Position numbers and translations under genes: made by a program
Source: Okapia johnstoni
Lineage: Eukaryota; Chordata; Mammalia; Artiodactyla; Giraffidae
Reading direction: 5' to 3'
Length of the DNA stretch: 64,000 bases
NCBI GenBank assembly: GCA_024291935.2
Contig: CM044312.1
Span: forward strand, 75,659,001-75,723,000
The notes under the pieces: generated by a model
What the model was told of the DNA's origin: nothing
Seen by the model: only the letters and a program-made list of their open reading frames with translations
The model's database searches: none
Part shown: positions 12,058 to 24,179 of the stretch, one piece after another
How the letters are laid out: every line of letters begins with the position of its first letter
How positions within the stretch are numbered: position 1 is the stretch's first letter

Positions 12058-12424
12058 GCCCTTTTTAATGGATGAAATTTACTAAATTGCTATCATTAAT
12101 GTGAAACACCATTTGCCATTTTATACACAAATTATATTTTAATGCCTTTCTCCCACTTAAAAAAAAATGAAGTTCTAAAATGGAAGAATTTTTTTCACCT
12201 TTGATTCAATAAACTTGAGTGAGAAAAGTATAAATACTTTTACAAATAGAAGTGACTAAACTTTATTTATAGATATCCAAATTAAGTAGTGTAACTTTAG
12301 CTTTAAATAACAGCGGTAAGAATAATTTTAGAAGGAAAAAAGGTGAAATTTAGAAACAGAAAAGCCATGGGTAAAAGTTAAAGCAAAAATTTATTACTAA
12401 ATATAGAATATCCAATGAAGTCCT

Positions 12425-12630
12425 TCCTGGTGCCTCAGATGGTAAAGAATCCACCTGTAATGCAGGAGACCTGGGTTCAATCCCTGGGTTGGGAAGATCC
12501 CCTGGAGGAGGGCATGGCAATCGATTCCAGTATTCTTGCCTAGAGAATCCCCATGGACAGAGGAGCCTGGTGGGCTACAGTCCATGGGGTCTCAAAGAGT
12601 GGGACACGAATGAGCAGCTAAGCACAGCAC
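12425..12630 (+). mobile_element. Bov-tA SINE with perfect TSD
   Basis: The tRNA-derived head (TCAGATGGTAAAGAATCCAC, GACCTGGGTTCAATCCCTGG) is followed by the Bov-A body ending CTAAGCACAGCAC. The 10-bp duplication ATGAAGTCCT is perfect at 12415-12424 and 12631-12640. Confidence 0.96.
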
Positions 12631-13239
12631 ATGAAGTCCTATAAAATACAGCTTAAATAAACCAATATTTCCACTTTTGATTTCTTTATGAAATGAAAAA
12701 AGAAAAGAAGACTTTATATGTCAAACTATATAGTATTGCTATGTCCCCAAGAATAACTTTATTTTTCAGGAAGCCTTGGTAATTCTCAAATGTGCACAGA
12801 TTGCAAGAGGCTACATCAACAGAACCCAGAGAAGCTAGTCCCTGTGCTGCCTTTGAATACCAGAGTCTCCTTGGACTCTCACCTTTGCCATAAATTAACA
12901 AAGGGGAAACAGTTCCTTCTTGTTCTTGTCATTGGTTTTCCTCCGCTTCTGTCACCAACAACTGTTTCACTAGTCTATTAACCATCACTAAAGGAAACAC
13001 TAGTGATGCAAAGGCAGTAAGAACCAAGAGGAAAGAAACACCTGATAACAAAAGGCAGAACTAACGGTAAGCTGAAGACCAATTTGGAAGACATGCAGTT
13101 CACACCAAAGTAGCAGCCTGGTTCTCAGTTCTATGGTGTAGCAGAAATAGCTTAGGCTTCTGAGACAAATTATCTTGGTTTTAAGTTCTAATTGCTACTT
13201 ACTGGCCTCGTGGCCTTATTCTCCTCTTTTCTCCATTTA

Positions 13240-13440
13240 CCCAATATGCTGCTGCTAAAGCAATCACCCTAAACTATCATTCTCATTATGTTATACAAGT
13301 ACTCAGACTCTCCCACTGGCCCTTGCACTGCTTAAGTTTCAACAGCTCAGTGGTCAGTGTTCTTCAGGATCTGGTCTAAACCATATTTCCATCCTTAATT
13401 ATCACTCTACCCTGTTCCCACCCACATGCCCCCACCTCAC
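13240..13440 (+). repeat. L2 LINE fragment
   Basis: The order of motifs (a gatc-type segment, a CCCACTGGCCCTTGCACTGC region, CAGGATCTGGTCTAAACC, CCCACATGCCCCCACCTCAC) parallels the L2 ORF2 3' region seen more completely at 28560-29296. Heavily diverged, and interrupted on the right by a BOV-A2. Confidence 0.6.
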
Positions 13441-13444
13441 CTAT

Positions 13445-13729
13445 CTGCTGCTGCTGCTGCTGCTGCTGCTGCTAAGTTGCTTCAGTCGTGTCTGACTCTG
13501 TGAGACCCCATAGACGGCAGCCCACCAGGCTCCACCATCCCTGGGATTCTCCAGGCAAGAACACTGGAGTAGGTTGTCATTTCCTTCTCCAATGCATGAA
13601 AGTGAAAAGTGAAAGTGAAGTCGCTCAGTCATGTCCGACTCTTCGCGACCCCATGGACTGCAGCCCACCAGGATCCTCTGACCATGAGATTCTCCAGGCA
13701 AGAACAGAGTGGGTTGCCATACCTTCCTC
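13445..13729 (-). mobile_element. BOV-A2 SINE (dimeric), with (CTG)n tail
   Basis: Two Bov-A units in tandem, each with a TCCGACTCT/CGACCCCATGGACTGCAG-type core, separated by GAAAGTGAAAAGTGAAAGTGAA. The tail on the plus-strand left is (CTG)9-10, which is why adjacent frames show Ser runs. Second unit has a small internal deletion. Confidence 0.95.
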
Positions 13730-14266
13730 ATATTTTTCTCTTTCCAAGTCTTCTATCTATACTAGTGTCCTGATGTTGTCACATTATGATCAGAATCTCA
13801 AGATACTTTAATATTTTCACCCAAAAAATGATTTCGTCTAGCTCAGTCCAAACCGTTTTGCACCAAAAGACTTTAGACAAAAGTACAAAGAAAAAAAAAA
13901 TGGTTTAAATAAATTTCTTAGGAAGCTCCTAATAAAATCAGAGTTTAAGCTAAGTATCATGTTATCTGTGGATTTTATAGACTTTTCAAGAGAGTAATCT
14001 CCAGAAGAAATTTTTTTTCTGGCAGGTAGGAGGTTCTCATGAGGTAAAACAAATGGAATAATAAGGGTAGAAATTTTACAGTGTTACCACCAGGATTGAC
14101 TCTTCCATTTTTGAGTGAAGGTCACGGGACTTTTATGAATGTGACATAGATACAAGAGAACAGAATTCAGGGTGAACGTATCATTACATAGTCTGGGAAA
14201 TGCTATGAATTAATTTATAAAGCAAAGTCAGTATCTAAAAAAACTAACTAAATTTATTAAATGGTA

Positions 14267-14486
14267 GTGAAAGTGAAAGTGTTAGTCACTCAGTCGTGTC
14301 TGACTCTTTGTGACCCAACAGATTATAGCCCACCAGGCTCCTCTGTCCATGGGATTTCCCAGATAAGAATACTGGGGTAGGTAGCCATTGCTTTCTCCAG
14401 GGGATCTTTCTGACCGAGGGATCAAACCTGGGTCTACCTGCATTGTAAGCAGACTCTTTACCTTCTGAGATACCAGGGAAGCCCAG
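14267..14486 (-). mobile_element. Bov-tA SINE with TSD
   Basis: Starts GTGAAAGTGAAAGTGTTAGT on plus and ends with the reverse tRNA head CCAGGGAAGCCC. TAAATGGTA is duplicated at 14258-14266 and 14487-14495, fixing the boundaries. Confidence 0.94.
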
Positions 14487-14567
14487 TAAATGGTAAGTTC
14501 TTACCTATTTCAAAATTGCACAGGAAAAATTAGTCTAATGTGTGTATAATAGTACAAGTTCTGATTG

Positions 14568-14640
14568 TTATAGTTGATCCTTGAACAACATGGGTTCGAA
14601 CTGTGAAGGTCCACTTACATGCAGATTTTTTTCAGTGAAT
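14568..14640 (+). repeat. MER44/Tigger-like DNA transposon terminus
   Basis: GTTGATCCTTGAACAACATG followed by GGTTCGAACTGTGAAGGTCC and GCAGATTTTTTTCAG matches the terminal region of a Tigger-derived element. Only one end is present. Family name tentative. Confidence 0.6.
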
Positions 14641-14644
14641 ATCC

Positions 14645-14770
14645 TAATATGTCCCCTTTAACAAATGAGAAAGCAGAAGAATAAAGGGATTAAGGAATCT
14701 GCAGAGTGCTACAAATGCAAAGCCAGGATTTGAACTAAAAATCTAACTTGTGTTCCTCATTCAATCTTCA
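14645..14770 (-). repeat. MIR SINE fragment
   Basis: Antisense MIR pattern: AACAAATGAGAAAGCAGAAG, then GCAAAGCCAGGATTTGAACT, corresponding to the conserved core read in reverse. Confidence 0.65.
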
Positions 14771-15192
14771 TACACCTACAACAAAGGAAGTACAGTCACA
14801 AGTAACACAGTTGAATCTAATAACTAATACTGAATAAAACAAAACAAAAAAGCAACCCCAGAAGTCTACAATAAACTATTGTGTATCATTTTTACATAGC
14901 TTAAAACAAGTAACTCTAAACAATATAATGTATAGGGAAACATTCACTATGATAAAATAATTCTTTAAAATTTAAAAACAATAAATAAATAAACTGAAAA
15001 TCCATCAGAGTGATGGCTTCTAGGCAGCTGGAGGCACAGGAGGAAAAGAGGGAGGAGACAAAAGGTAACTGCAGGCACAGTGGGAATGGTGATATTGTCA
15101 TTCTTGAGTTGGCCGGTGAGTTCTAGGTATTTATTTAACTATTATGCCTTCTAAGATATTTACATTATTTATTATTTTATGTAACAGATATT

Positions 15193-15406
15193 GGGCTTCC
15201 CTGGTGGCTCAGTGGTAAAGAATTTGCCTGCCAGTGCAGGAGACCTGAATTCGATCCCTGCGTCAGGAAGATCCCCTGGAGAAGGAAATGGCAACTCACT
15301 CCAGTATTCTTGCCTGGGAAATCTCATGGACAGAGAAGCCTGGTGGGTTACAGTCCATGGAGTCACAAAATAATTGGACACGAGTTAGTGACTGAACAAC
15401 AACAAT
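15193..15406 (+). mobile_element. Bov-tA SINE, full length
   Basis: GGGCTTCCCTGGTGGCTCAG head, GATCCCCTGGAGAAGG linker, Bov-A body and a GACTGAACAACAACA tail. The head is well preserved. No convincing TSD seen. Confidence 0.95.
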
Positions 15407-16539
15407 CCAAGCAAATGAAAAAAAAGAGAAGACATTTAATCTGGGGGAGGGGGAGGAAGTGTGATCTATTTTCCTAATTATAATAATGCATATAGTTACT
15501 ACTTAGATAAAAATTGTGGTACAGCTATAATAGGAAGATGACAGGGCAGATGAGTAGGGGTCGCTGCTGAAATTGTGCAGATATTTTAGCCACATCACTG
15601 CAAGAAAAGGAATCAAAAATCCTCATCTTCCTTTACAGCAAGTCAACAGATATTGTCTAAAACTAATGATATCAAGAAAGAACAGTACACAAATGTCATT
15701 TAGACATATGGAGATAAGCACCAGAAAAAAAACGAGTTTTAAACGATTTCCTCTAGAGATTAAGAATTGGCTGGGATGAAGGTGTTCTGCTTTTTATGAT
15801 AATTTTTTAAAATGACTTTAAAAAATATGGACATTGTTCATTTTGGCAAACATAAAAATATACAAGTAAGTTATAAAGAAAATGTATTATGTAATATATA
15901 CATTTATGTCAAAAAATGCTATAGTCTACATATTTCTGAATGTTTTATGTAAGGTTGGTATAGTTCTGGAAACATATTAATTCAACTCTACAAGCACAGA
16001 CTGTAAGAACCATTTTTCTTCTTATAGTTAACCTTTCTCAAAAAAGTTGAGTGCTTGCCTATTGTAATATATTTTAATCCTTTAGGTTTAAAGCGCATCC
16101 ATCTGAATTAGTGATCTTACCAACAGAAATACATGAGTCAGCTACACTGAGTTCACACATCCATATTTCTTCAGGCTGGGATTTTTGGAGTAATAAAGCC
16201 CAAAGGGACTTTAAATCAGAATATGCAAACCTAGGTGTCAGGAGAGTGGGTGTGGTACAAGGGCCACTGGGCAAGAGAAAGTTTCAATGCATCAATCAGA
16301 AGTCTTCTGGGGATTTGGGGATCAGTGGCATGCTAGAAAAGTTCATTCTGCATTATTTATAAATCTTCTCAAAATGATTTTATTTTTAATGTATATTTTA
16401 TTTCTTTCAATAACATTATCACTCAGAATGTTCACATGGTCAAGACAATGAAAAATCTAATTCAAGTAACACTCATTCAAGAAGATTTTTCCCTTACTCC
16501 TTTTGTTTCTCTCCTGAAATATAGTTTACTCTTTCATAC
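15407..16539. other. Unassigned intronic stretch beside the exon at 16540
   Basis: No repeat recognised. The block 16080-16360 is less AT-rich and has 60-80 codon frames on both strands, but no splice sites or motifs make it an exon. Confidence 0.5.
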
Positions 16540-16700
16540 CTCTCGAGAGCCACTGCTGATGTGTTCTAAGCTGAGGGAATATACAAGATCCTTGCCTCCC
16601 ACGAAGAGTCTCTCTTGATATTCATCCAGTAGCATTGTCTGGAGGTCAAGAAATCCAAAACGGCTATGAAAGACTGATGTTCTGTTTAGATCCAAGAGCT
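16540..16700 (-). CDS. SEMA3E: SEMA3E coding exon (probably exon 2), start of Sema domain
   Basis: Read on the minus strand this 161-bp exon follows a TTTCAG acceptor and ends before a GTATGA donor. It encodes 54 residues once the split first codon (G|AG) is completed by the preceding exon. The peptide runs ELLDLNRTSVFHSRFGF, then LDLQTMLLDEYQERLFVGG, then KDLVYSLSLEHISSGSRE. NRTSVF, DEYQERLFVGG and DLVYSLSLE are hallmarks of the first strands of a class-3 semaphorin Sema domain, with an N-glycosylation sequon at NRT. From memory the closest relative is SEMA3E, with a few substitutions (for example SRFGF where I recall SPFGF in human). SEMA3E is a secreted guidance ligand of Plexin-D1 in vessel and axon patterning. 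Intron phases are 1 upstream and 0 downstream. The signal-peptide exon was not found in the window. A different SEMA3 paralogue is the main alternative. Confidence 0.93.
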
Positions 16701-17551
16701 CTGAAATGCAAAACAAAATGTACCCTAAACACAGAGAAAATGCAAATACCTTTATAACACTTTTTTCATGGCTCTATTTTCATAAGTATTAATACTGTGC
16801 AGTTAACACTCATTCATTTTATCATAAATACAAACTCTAAAATTTACTGTTCAGAAAGATTAAAAATAAATAATACATTGTCAGTACTTGGTTGTGTGTT
16901 TGAAAGTTGTTAAAATAGTAGATATTCTAACCATGCAAAGGAATGGATATTAACTAAACTTATTGGGATAGTCATTTCTTGATATGACTTAATATCAAAT
17001 CAATATGTTGTAAACAAACTCATGCAACATTATAGTTCAACTATAATTTTAAAAATGAAAAAAAAATTGTTTAGCATTTAAAAATAAGTATAATGGAAAT
17101 AAGTTACAATGTGCACAAATTAAAATCTTTTTTAGGTTTATGAATAGAAAAACTTTGACACAACTTAAATATGTAAAGTAAATAGCCTATGCTTTTAAAT
17201 ATAGAATTATTTTTTCACAAACTTTAATGTAAAGCACTACACAGGAAAGTCATCACACTATGACTTTTATATTCACTTCTCTATGTATAATAAAAATCCC
17301 AATTCTAAAATAAATATCCCCAAAACAAGTCCATTTAATTCCAGATGAACACCAATTCAGAAAAAATGTTTCCACTTGAAACTGGTTTTGAAAGTCATGT
17401 CCAAAATCAAATCACCCAAGTCTGGAACTATCAGGCTGTGAATGCAATGTAGTAAAACATGGTAGTATTCACTGCAGTGGGAATAGCTGTTAAAACTGAC
17501 AGGGATCTACTGTCTACCACTGTGATTTAGGCTACTGTTTATGCATTCACC
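16701..17551. other. AT-rich intronic stretch upstream of the exon at 16540-16700
   Basis: Contains the TTTCAG acceptor side of the exon. The remainder is AT-rich with no recognised repeat. Confidence 0.6.
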
Positions 17552-17562
17552 CTTACTTCAGA

Positions 17563-18228
17563 TGAACTAAAGAGTCTCTTGATGAAAGTGAAAGAGGAGA
17601 GTGGAAAAGTTGGCTTAAAGCTCAACATTCAGAAAACTAAGATCATGGCACCAAATCCCATCACTTCATGGCAAAGAGATGGGGAAACAGTGGAAATAGT
17701 GGCTGACTTTTGTGTGTTTTTGGGCTCCAAAATCACTGCAGATGAAGCAGAGACATTACTTTGCCAACAAAGGTCCATCTAGTCAAGGCTATGGTTTTTC
17801 CAGTGGGCATGTATGGATGTGAGAGCTGGACGGTGAAGAAAGCTGAGCGCCAAATAATTGATGCTTTTGAACTGTGGTGTTGGAGAAGACTCTTGAGAAT
17901 CACTTGGACTGCAAGGAGATCCAACCAGTCCATCCTAAAGGAGATCAGTCCCGGGTGTTCATTGGAAGGACCGATGTTGAAGCTGAAACTCCAATCCTTT
18001 GGCCACCTGATGCGAAGAGCTGACTCATTTGAAAACACCCTGATGCTGGGAAAGATTGAGGGCAGGAGGAGAAGGAGACGACAGAGGATGAGATGGTTGG
18101 ATGGCATCACCGACTCAATGGACATGAGTTTGGGTGGACTCCGGGAGTTGGTGATGAACAGGGAGGCCTATTGTGTTGTGGTTCATGGGGTCGCAAAGAG
18201 TCGGACACAACTGAGTGACTGAACTGAA
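17563..18228 (+). mobile_element. BovB LINE, internally deleted copy with perfect TSD
   Basis: The plus strand reads the BovB 3' portion from GAACTAAAGAGTCTC to GACTGAACTGAA. Compared with other copies here about 110 bp are missing between the ACTGCAGATG segment (near 17740) and AGCAGAGACATTACTTTGCC (near 17748). Frames on either side read KVKEESGKVGLKLNIQKTK and [30 protein letters not shown] is duplicated perfectly at 17552-17562 and 18229-18239. Confidence 0.95.
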
Positions 18229-18239
18229 CTTACTTCAGA

Positions 18240-19683
18240 AAGTCAGTATCTGGCAGACCTGTGGTATTATTTGTTTGTTGAAGCTATTTCACTGCATATG
18301 GTGGTTCATTACTTATGATTGGTAAATGATATATGAGAGACTTTGAGGATGAGAAAGAATATGACTCCAATATGGAAAACCCTGCAGGCTGAAAACTCCC
18401 AAGGAGGCTCCTTGGAAATATCGACAAGTTAACAGATAACTTCATTTCCCAAAAATCCGTTCCTAATGCACCTGACAGAGAAGGTTAAATACTGGTAACC
18501 AAAACTCTCAAATCCAGATAGCAACATGAAATATGACAGATCTACAGCATTTTGTCCACTCTTACACTATTTCTGAGAAAAGAGAAATGAAGTATCTTTT
18601 CCCCTCTATTAAGACTGTATTAACTTCTATTTCTCTACTCTGAAACTGTTGATGCCCAACATTTCATGGGATAGGGCTAACTTTAAATCTTTAAGCTTAA
18701 AACAAGCAATATTGCTAGCATCAAAGTATCATTTACAAAGGTAAAACTTGTGATATTGAATCATTTTATCAAATGATTCATCTAAATAAAGAACTTAAAC
18801 TTTTGAGGGAGAGATGGAAATAATAAGGTGCTTTATTTAGGGAGGATTAAAATAGGAATTTGATGGAGTTAGGGGTTCTTGAATCCTGGAAGACAAATTT
18901 TTCCTACTTAGTAATTTTGTCAAGGTAGAATCACATTATTTTCCTTTCTTACTAGGCATTCACAGAAGAGATGCACTTTTTAGGAATTCAATACCACAAC
19001 AAAAGTATAAATCAAAGTTCTCTACTGCCATTATACCTCATCATTATATGTAATCACTTAAGGGTTTACATCAGGTCTGATCAGCAAACTATTTTGCAGA
19101 AAAAGCTCCTCAGTTATTCTGATATATTTCTAAAATTCTTCAAGTGTAAAGCATGGTGAAATCATTATCTGAACATATTTAACTGATCAAAGAATGGGTA
19201 TATGCTAAGTAGAATTAACAGATCTCTAAACTACAGACTTATCAAGAACAGTAAGGTACAGAGTTTAGGAGACTAAGTTGGCTGGAAAATGAGAGAAGGT
19301 CGTGAAAGGAAACAAATACGAGAAACCTACCCCAAAGTGTTGCCACAGTTGAGTACTCACTGCAAATTTTTAAAAGTATGAATTGGAAAGAGAAGCAGCC
19401 TCACCAGTAAAGGAGGCCCTCCATAAGTGAATTCCAGTAAGGATGGAATGACCTTGCTTTTTCCCAGTGAAGTCATTAGAGCCTCATTACCTCCATATAC
19501 ACCTAGAGATATAGACATCAAAACTTCTACTTGCTTTTATGACTTGCCAACTTCTGCAGTGCTTATTATGCTTACTCTAATTTTTATAGCATAAAGGTGG
19601 TAGTTCCTATTTTTTTTTTCAATAATAAGAGATTAACTACTGATCCAATAGTGACATACAATTGTGATATCTAATAGTGAATA
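18240..19683. other. Unassigned intronic stretch
   Basis: No family-level match or coding exon recognised. The composition is AT-rich, with short frames only. Confidence 0.5.
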
Positions 19684-19821
19684 CTGATGGCATCACCGAC
19701 TCAATGGAAATGAGTTTGAGTAAGCTCCAGGAGTTGGTGATGGACAGGGAAGTCTGGCGTGCTGCAGCCCATGGGGTCGCAAAGAGTCGGACACAACTGA
19801 GCAACTGAACTGAACGGAACT
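19684..19821 (+). mobile_element. BovB 3' end fragment
   Basis: GATGGCATCACCGACTCAAT through CAACTGAACTGAACGGAA. Only the last 138 bp of the element. Confidence 0.93.
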
Positions 19822-20239
19822 AATGATCCACCAGTCTTATTTTCTTTTAATATATCAGATTTTATTCTGACCCATCCTCCATCTATATGACCAAGTTTAT
19901 CCCATGAGATAACAAAGATGAACTTATGTTTCTGTTGAGGTATAGTTTGGGAAATGCAAAGGGAAAAATTCCAACAACTGCAGATTTTTCACAAGTTCCT
20001 TGCTCATGGCCTTTATATTTATCGATTTTTTCCACCACAGTAAAGAACCACAGTGTAACAGTGTGAATTACTACCGTCCTTTAAGTGACTTATGAGGAAA
20101 CTCAGGTGCCCAGAGAATAAATGGGAAAGAGAGAACTATCCTACAGATATATACTATTACAATGAAAACAAAAAATCACCAAAAAAAAAGAGAAAGAGAG
20201 AATTAAAGTACAACAGATGTATATGCTATTATGAAAGTC

Positions 20240-20425
20240 CTGTAGGCTGAGAAGCTGAGGAGCCAGGTTCTGGTCTTGGCTTTGCCATTAATTACCTGAG
20301 TAACCTTGAATAACCACTTAACCTCTTTAGACTGGTTTCCTCATATGTTAATCACCCTTCTGTCCTCAAAATTATTAATTCTTTGCCAAAATTGCATTTG
20401 TAAAATGGAGGTGATAAAACATTGT
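20240..20425 (+). repeat. MIR SINE
   Basis: Sense MIR: GAGGAGCCAGGTTCTGGTCT, TTTGCCATTAATTACCTGAG, CCACTTAACCTCTTTAGACT, and a TTGTAAAATGGAGGTGATAA segment that gives the continuation after a small insertion. Confidence 0.85.
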
Positions 20426-21733
20426 TAAAAATATACAAATCCAAAGACAGATATTTTTAGTCTTTCGAAGTATAGTGCTGAATCTATATTTTTGACATCT
20501 TCAAAAATGGAGTGATCAATGAAAAATTCTAAATAGCTGATGACCCATATTTAAACTTGCCTAAAGGGAAGTAGTTAAAACATTAATTTATGACTTTTCA
20601 TATATTTAAAATATTATAGCGTCAGGAAATACTTTTAGGTTATCAGGAATTTTGAATCTAATTTATTTTGATTCATTCATATTGCCTCAGAAAAAACTGC
20701 TGTCAAGATATGCCTGGATACATAAAATTGAATATGATGTACATGCCTTAGGCAGTAAGTTAAGAAATTTCATTTCACTTATAAAGACACTTCCTGGGAT
20801 AGTTCTGAAGTTATTTTTTTTTAAATATAAGATCTAATAAATAGATTGTAGTTTTCTTTAAACATGTTCCCTATACGAGGGGTGGGCATTCAATGCTTCT
20901 GTAACTCTCTACTTTGACCAGTACAACAGAATAGCGCTGATGACTAATTTCTAACAAGTTCAGGCTTATCAACAGAAATTTCAGAATCAAGGTACTAACC
21001 AAAACTTATCAGTTCAATGGTTTATATTTTTATTGTCCACTTCCACAGAGATAAGTCCCAATTGTGATCCTTAATTCACTTTGAGACCCAAATCCTCCTT
21101 CCTGTCTGGGACTCTCCAACATCTTGAGCTCTAAGTCAAGGAAGGCCAAAAGTATCCACTATGTGTAAATGTTTGTGCTTCAGATGTATATTTGGAATAA
21201 TGGACACAGAGGAATTCTATAACATAAACATTTTTAAAGGTTGTACATATTTATGCTTTAACATTAACTCTAATTTTCTACTTTTATTTGATTATTTTAC
21301 TTGCTTCTTTCCAAAAAGGATCTGAGATGACTCATGCAAATATTCAATTGAATAAATAAATATATATTTAGGGGTATTAAAATATTGGGAAATAAAAAAC
21401 AAAATGAGAGGTCTGGAATAAATTTTATTAAGTATAAGTCATTCTCTAATATCGAACACGACGTTAAAGTGAATATCAAAATTGATCCCAGGCTTCTAAA
21501 ATAATCCAAAGTCACTAAAATATAAGAGAAAAGTTATATCAATTGCTTAAGAGCACTGCCTGATGTGATGATTAATTTTATGTCTCAATTCGACTGGATC
21601 ACAGTTGTCTAGATATTTGGCGAAACATCTCACTTAATCATGTGGCACTTACTTATAAGAGGTAGGACCTACAACTATTCCTGTTTCCCAAATGCAAAAA
21701 GGGAGGCTTTGAAGAGATTGAGTACACAGATAA
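20426..21733. other. Unassigned AT-rich intronic stretch
   Basis: Nothing assigned with confidence. The 21570-21730 part (a TTAATTTTATGTCTCAATTC segment, then an AAAGGGAGGCTTTGAAGAGA segment) looks like a decayed ancient repeat. Confidence 0.4.
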
Positions 21734-21734
21734 C

Positions 21735-21868
21735 TGGAGGAGGGCATGGCAACCCATTAGTATTCTTGTTTGGAGAATCCCATGGACAGAGGAGCCTGGT
21801 GGGCTACAATCCATGAGGTCACAAAGAGTCAGACAGGACTAAGCAACTAAGCACAGCACAGCACACAG
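21735..21868 (+). mobile_element. Bov-A SINE body, 5'-truncated
   Basis: CTGGAGGAGGGCATGGCAAC through GCAACTAAGCACAGCACAGC. It lacks the tRNA-derived head. Confidence 0.9.
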
Positions 21869-22109
21869 GTAAGGTTATTTGGTCATTGCTGGTGCCAAAA
21901 TTTAAATAAGGAAAGGTGAATGGAGAGCTTTGCTATTAATTATCCATGGTAGATGGGGTGTCTATCACCACTGTGCAGCACACAGCTAAGTCTTCCCCAG
22001 TTCTGGTCCCCAGAGACAAACACCATCAAGACGGTTTGATTTGTTAAAAGTTTGTTCCTTATAAACTCCGTCATCCATTACATCTAAAACTTCCTATGGA
22101 AGGAACTAA

Positions 22110-23165
22110 GAACAAACTGTAGAAAATTCTTAAGGAGATGGGAATACCAGACTACCTTACCTGTCTCCTGAGAAACCTGTATGCAGGGCAAGAAGAAATA
22201 GTTAGAACTGGACATGGAACAATGGAATGGTTCAAAGTTGGAAAAGGAGTATATCAAGGCTGTGTATTGTCACCCTGCTTATTTAACTTACATGCAGAGT
22301 ACATCATGCAAAATGCTGGGCTGGATGAAGCACAAGCTGAAATCAAGGTTGCCACAAGAAATATCAACAACCTCAGGTATGTAGATCATACCACACTAAT
22401 GGCAGAAAGTGAAGAGGAACTAAAGAGCCTCTTGATGAAGGTGAAAGAGGAGAGGGGAAAGTCTGGCTTAAAACACAACATTCAAAAATTAAAAAAAATA
22501 AATAAATAAGATGATGGCATCTGGTCCCATCACTTCATGGCAAACAGAGGAGGAAAACACGAAAACAGTGACAGACTTTATTTTCTTGAGCTCCAAACTC
22601 ACTGTGGACAGTGACTGTAGCCATAAAATTAAGGCTCTTGCTTCTTGAAAGAAAAGCTATGACAAACCTAGACAGCATATTAAAAAGCAGAGATATCACT
22701 TTGCTGACAAAGGTCCATACGGTCAAAATTATGGTTTTTCCAGTAGTCATGTATGGATGTGAAAGTTGGACCATAAGAAGGCTGAGCCCCAAACAATTGA
22801 TGCTTTAAAACTATGATGCTGGAGAAGACTCTTGAGAGTCCCTTGGACAGCAAGAAGATCAGTCAATTCTCAAGGAAATAAACCTGAATATTCACTGGAA
22901 GGACTGACGCTAAAGCTGAAGCTCCAATATTTTGACCTCTTTTGATGTGAAGAGCCCCCACTCACTGGAAAAGAACCTGATGCTGAGAAAGACTGAGGGC
23001 AAGAGGAAAAGGTGGCGACAGAGGATGAGATGGTTGGATGGCATCACTGACTCAATGGACATGAGTTTGAGCAAACTCTGGGAGATAGTGAAGGAAGGGA
23101 AACCCTGACATGCTGCAGTTCACGGGGTTGCAAAGAGTCAGACACAATTTAGGACTGAACAATAA
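22110..23165 (+). mobile_element. BovB LINE, about 1.05 kb, older copy
   Basis: Starts within the RT region (AAACTGTAGAAAATTCTTAA) and runs to a decayed 3' end (CAGACACAATTTAGGACTGA). The first 123 codons read MGIPDYLTCLLRNLYAGQE and VYQGCVLSPCLFNLHAEYI. The catalytic motif is mutated to YVDH. Frameshifts follow and divergence is higher than in the other long copies. Confidence 0.95.
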
Positions 23166-23396
23166 CATCACAGAGAAGTCTAGTCTATTAAGGGATTATA
23201 ATATTTCTGAACTTGAATACATTTTTTTGCAGAGCTTCCTATTCATAATAAAATAAAATGGAAGGTTTCCCAATATTCAGTTGTTAAAATTGACATAATT
23301 CAAATAATTCAACAGCATTTACAACAAGAAAACTCAGGTTAATATCAAGTTTAATTTTAATTACCTTTCATTTGTTTTTAAAAACTGTCTCAAATA

Positions 23397-23638
23397 GAAT
23401 GGCATTGAAGCATGTATATTATCATATGTGAAACAAATCACCAGTCCCGGTTCGATGCATGATACAGGGTGCTCAGGGCTGGTGCACGGGGATGACCCAG
23501 AGGGATGGGATGGGGAGGGAGGTGGGAGGGGGGCTCTGGAAGGGGAACACATGTACACCCATGGCGGATTCATGTCAATGTATGGCAAAACTAATACAAT
23601 ATTGTAAAGTAAAAAATAGATAAATAAATAAATTTAAA
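23397..23638 (+). mobile_element. LINE-1 (bovine L1_BT type) 3' UTR insertion with TSD
   Basis: Carries the purine-rich L1 3' UTR tract (GGGATGGGGAGGGAGGTGGG), then TTCATGTCAATGTATGGCAA, CAATATTGTAAAGTA and a TAAATAAATA/A tail. AAAACTGTCTCAAATA (23381-23396) and AAAACTATCTCAAATA (23639-23654) differ at one base and bound the insertion. Confidence 0.9.
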
Positions 23639-24179
23639 AAAACTATCTCAAATAACTATTGCATTTTTCATGTTGCTTTATGAATTGGTGACATCCTCAA
23701 TTTTATATGTCTTACTTTAAAAACCTGAAATCTTTGTACTTAACTTGCTATAGTTTTCAAATGAATTAAATATTTTTTTTGGTACACACTTAGGCAAACA
23801 AAACAAAAACCTTAAGCAGGAAGCTTTCCTCCTTCTTTAAGAATATTTTCTCCTTTTAGTTGTAGAGCCAGCATTTTAAGTCATAATAGGGTCTTAGCAC
23901 CAAATTATAGTCCACAGACACGGAGTATTTACCAAGCAATGGCTAACTTCTTTATCCCTCTGCACTGCTGCAAGCTGCTTAGATGAAAGAATCAGAAAAT
24001 ATACAGGAAGAGGAGGACAAAAGAAACTTTAATCTCAGGTAATCTCCAGAAAACACAGCACAAATAATGGACAGTGCTGACTCGGGTAAAAGGAAGGAGC
24101 TCATCTTGGTTCTTCCTACTCTAAAAATAACACGAATTACTTGGGGGAGGCAGTGGACAAAGAAACAAGACAACTGAGA

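Larger units (their letters stand above)
8025..16539 (-). other. SEMA3E: SEMA3E intron 2 (complete)
   Basis: This 8.5-kb phase-0 intron separates the 161-bp and 60-bp coding exons. It contains BovB-derived ends, two L2 fragments, MIR, a MER44-like piece and several Bov SINEs in both orientations. Unassigned stretches include 8693-10224, 10386-11861, 12641-13239 and 15407-16539. I saw no exon-like frame with splice sites in them. Confidence 0.85.

Noticed and set aside
12425..12520. tRNA-like sequence in Bov-tA heads
   Set aside because: These are tRNA-Glu-derived SINE heads repeated throughout the window, not tRNA genes.
23361..23588. Pro/Ser-rich frames here and at 43277-43603
   Set aside because: Both are translations of the C-rich antisense of the L1 3' UTR purine tract.
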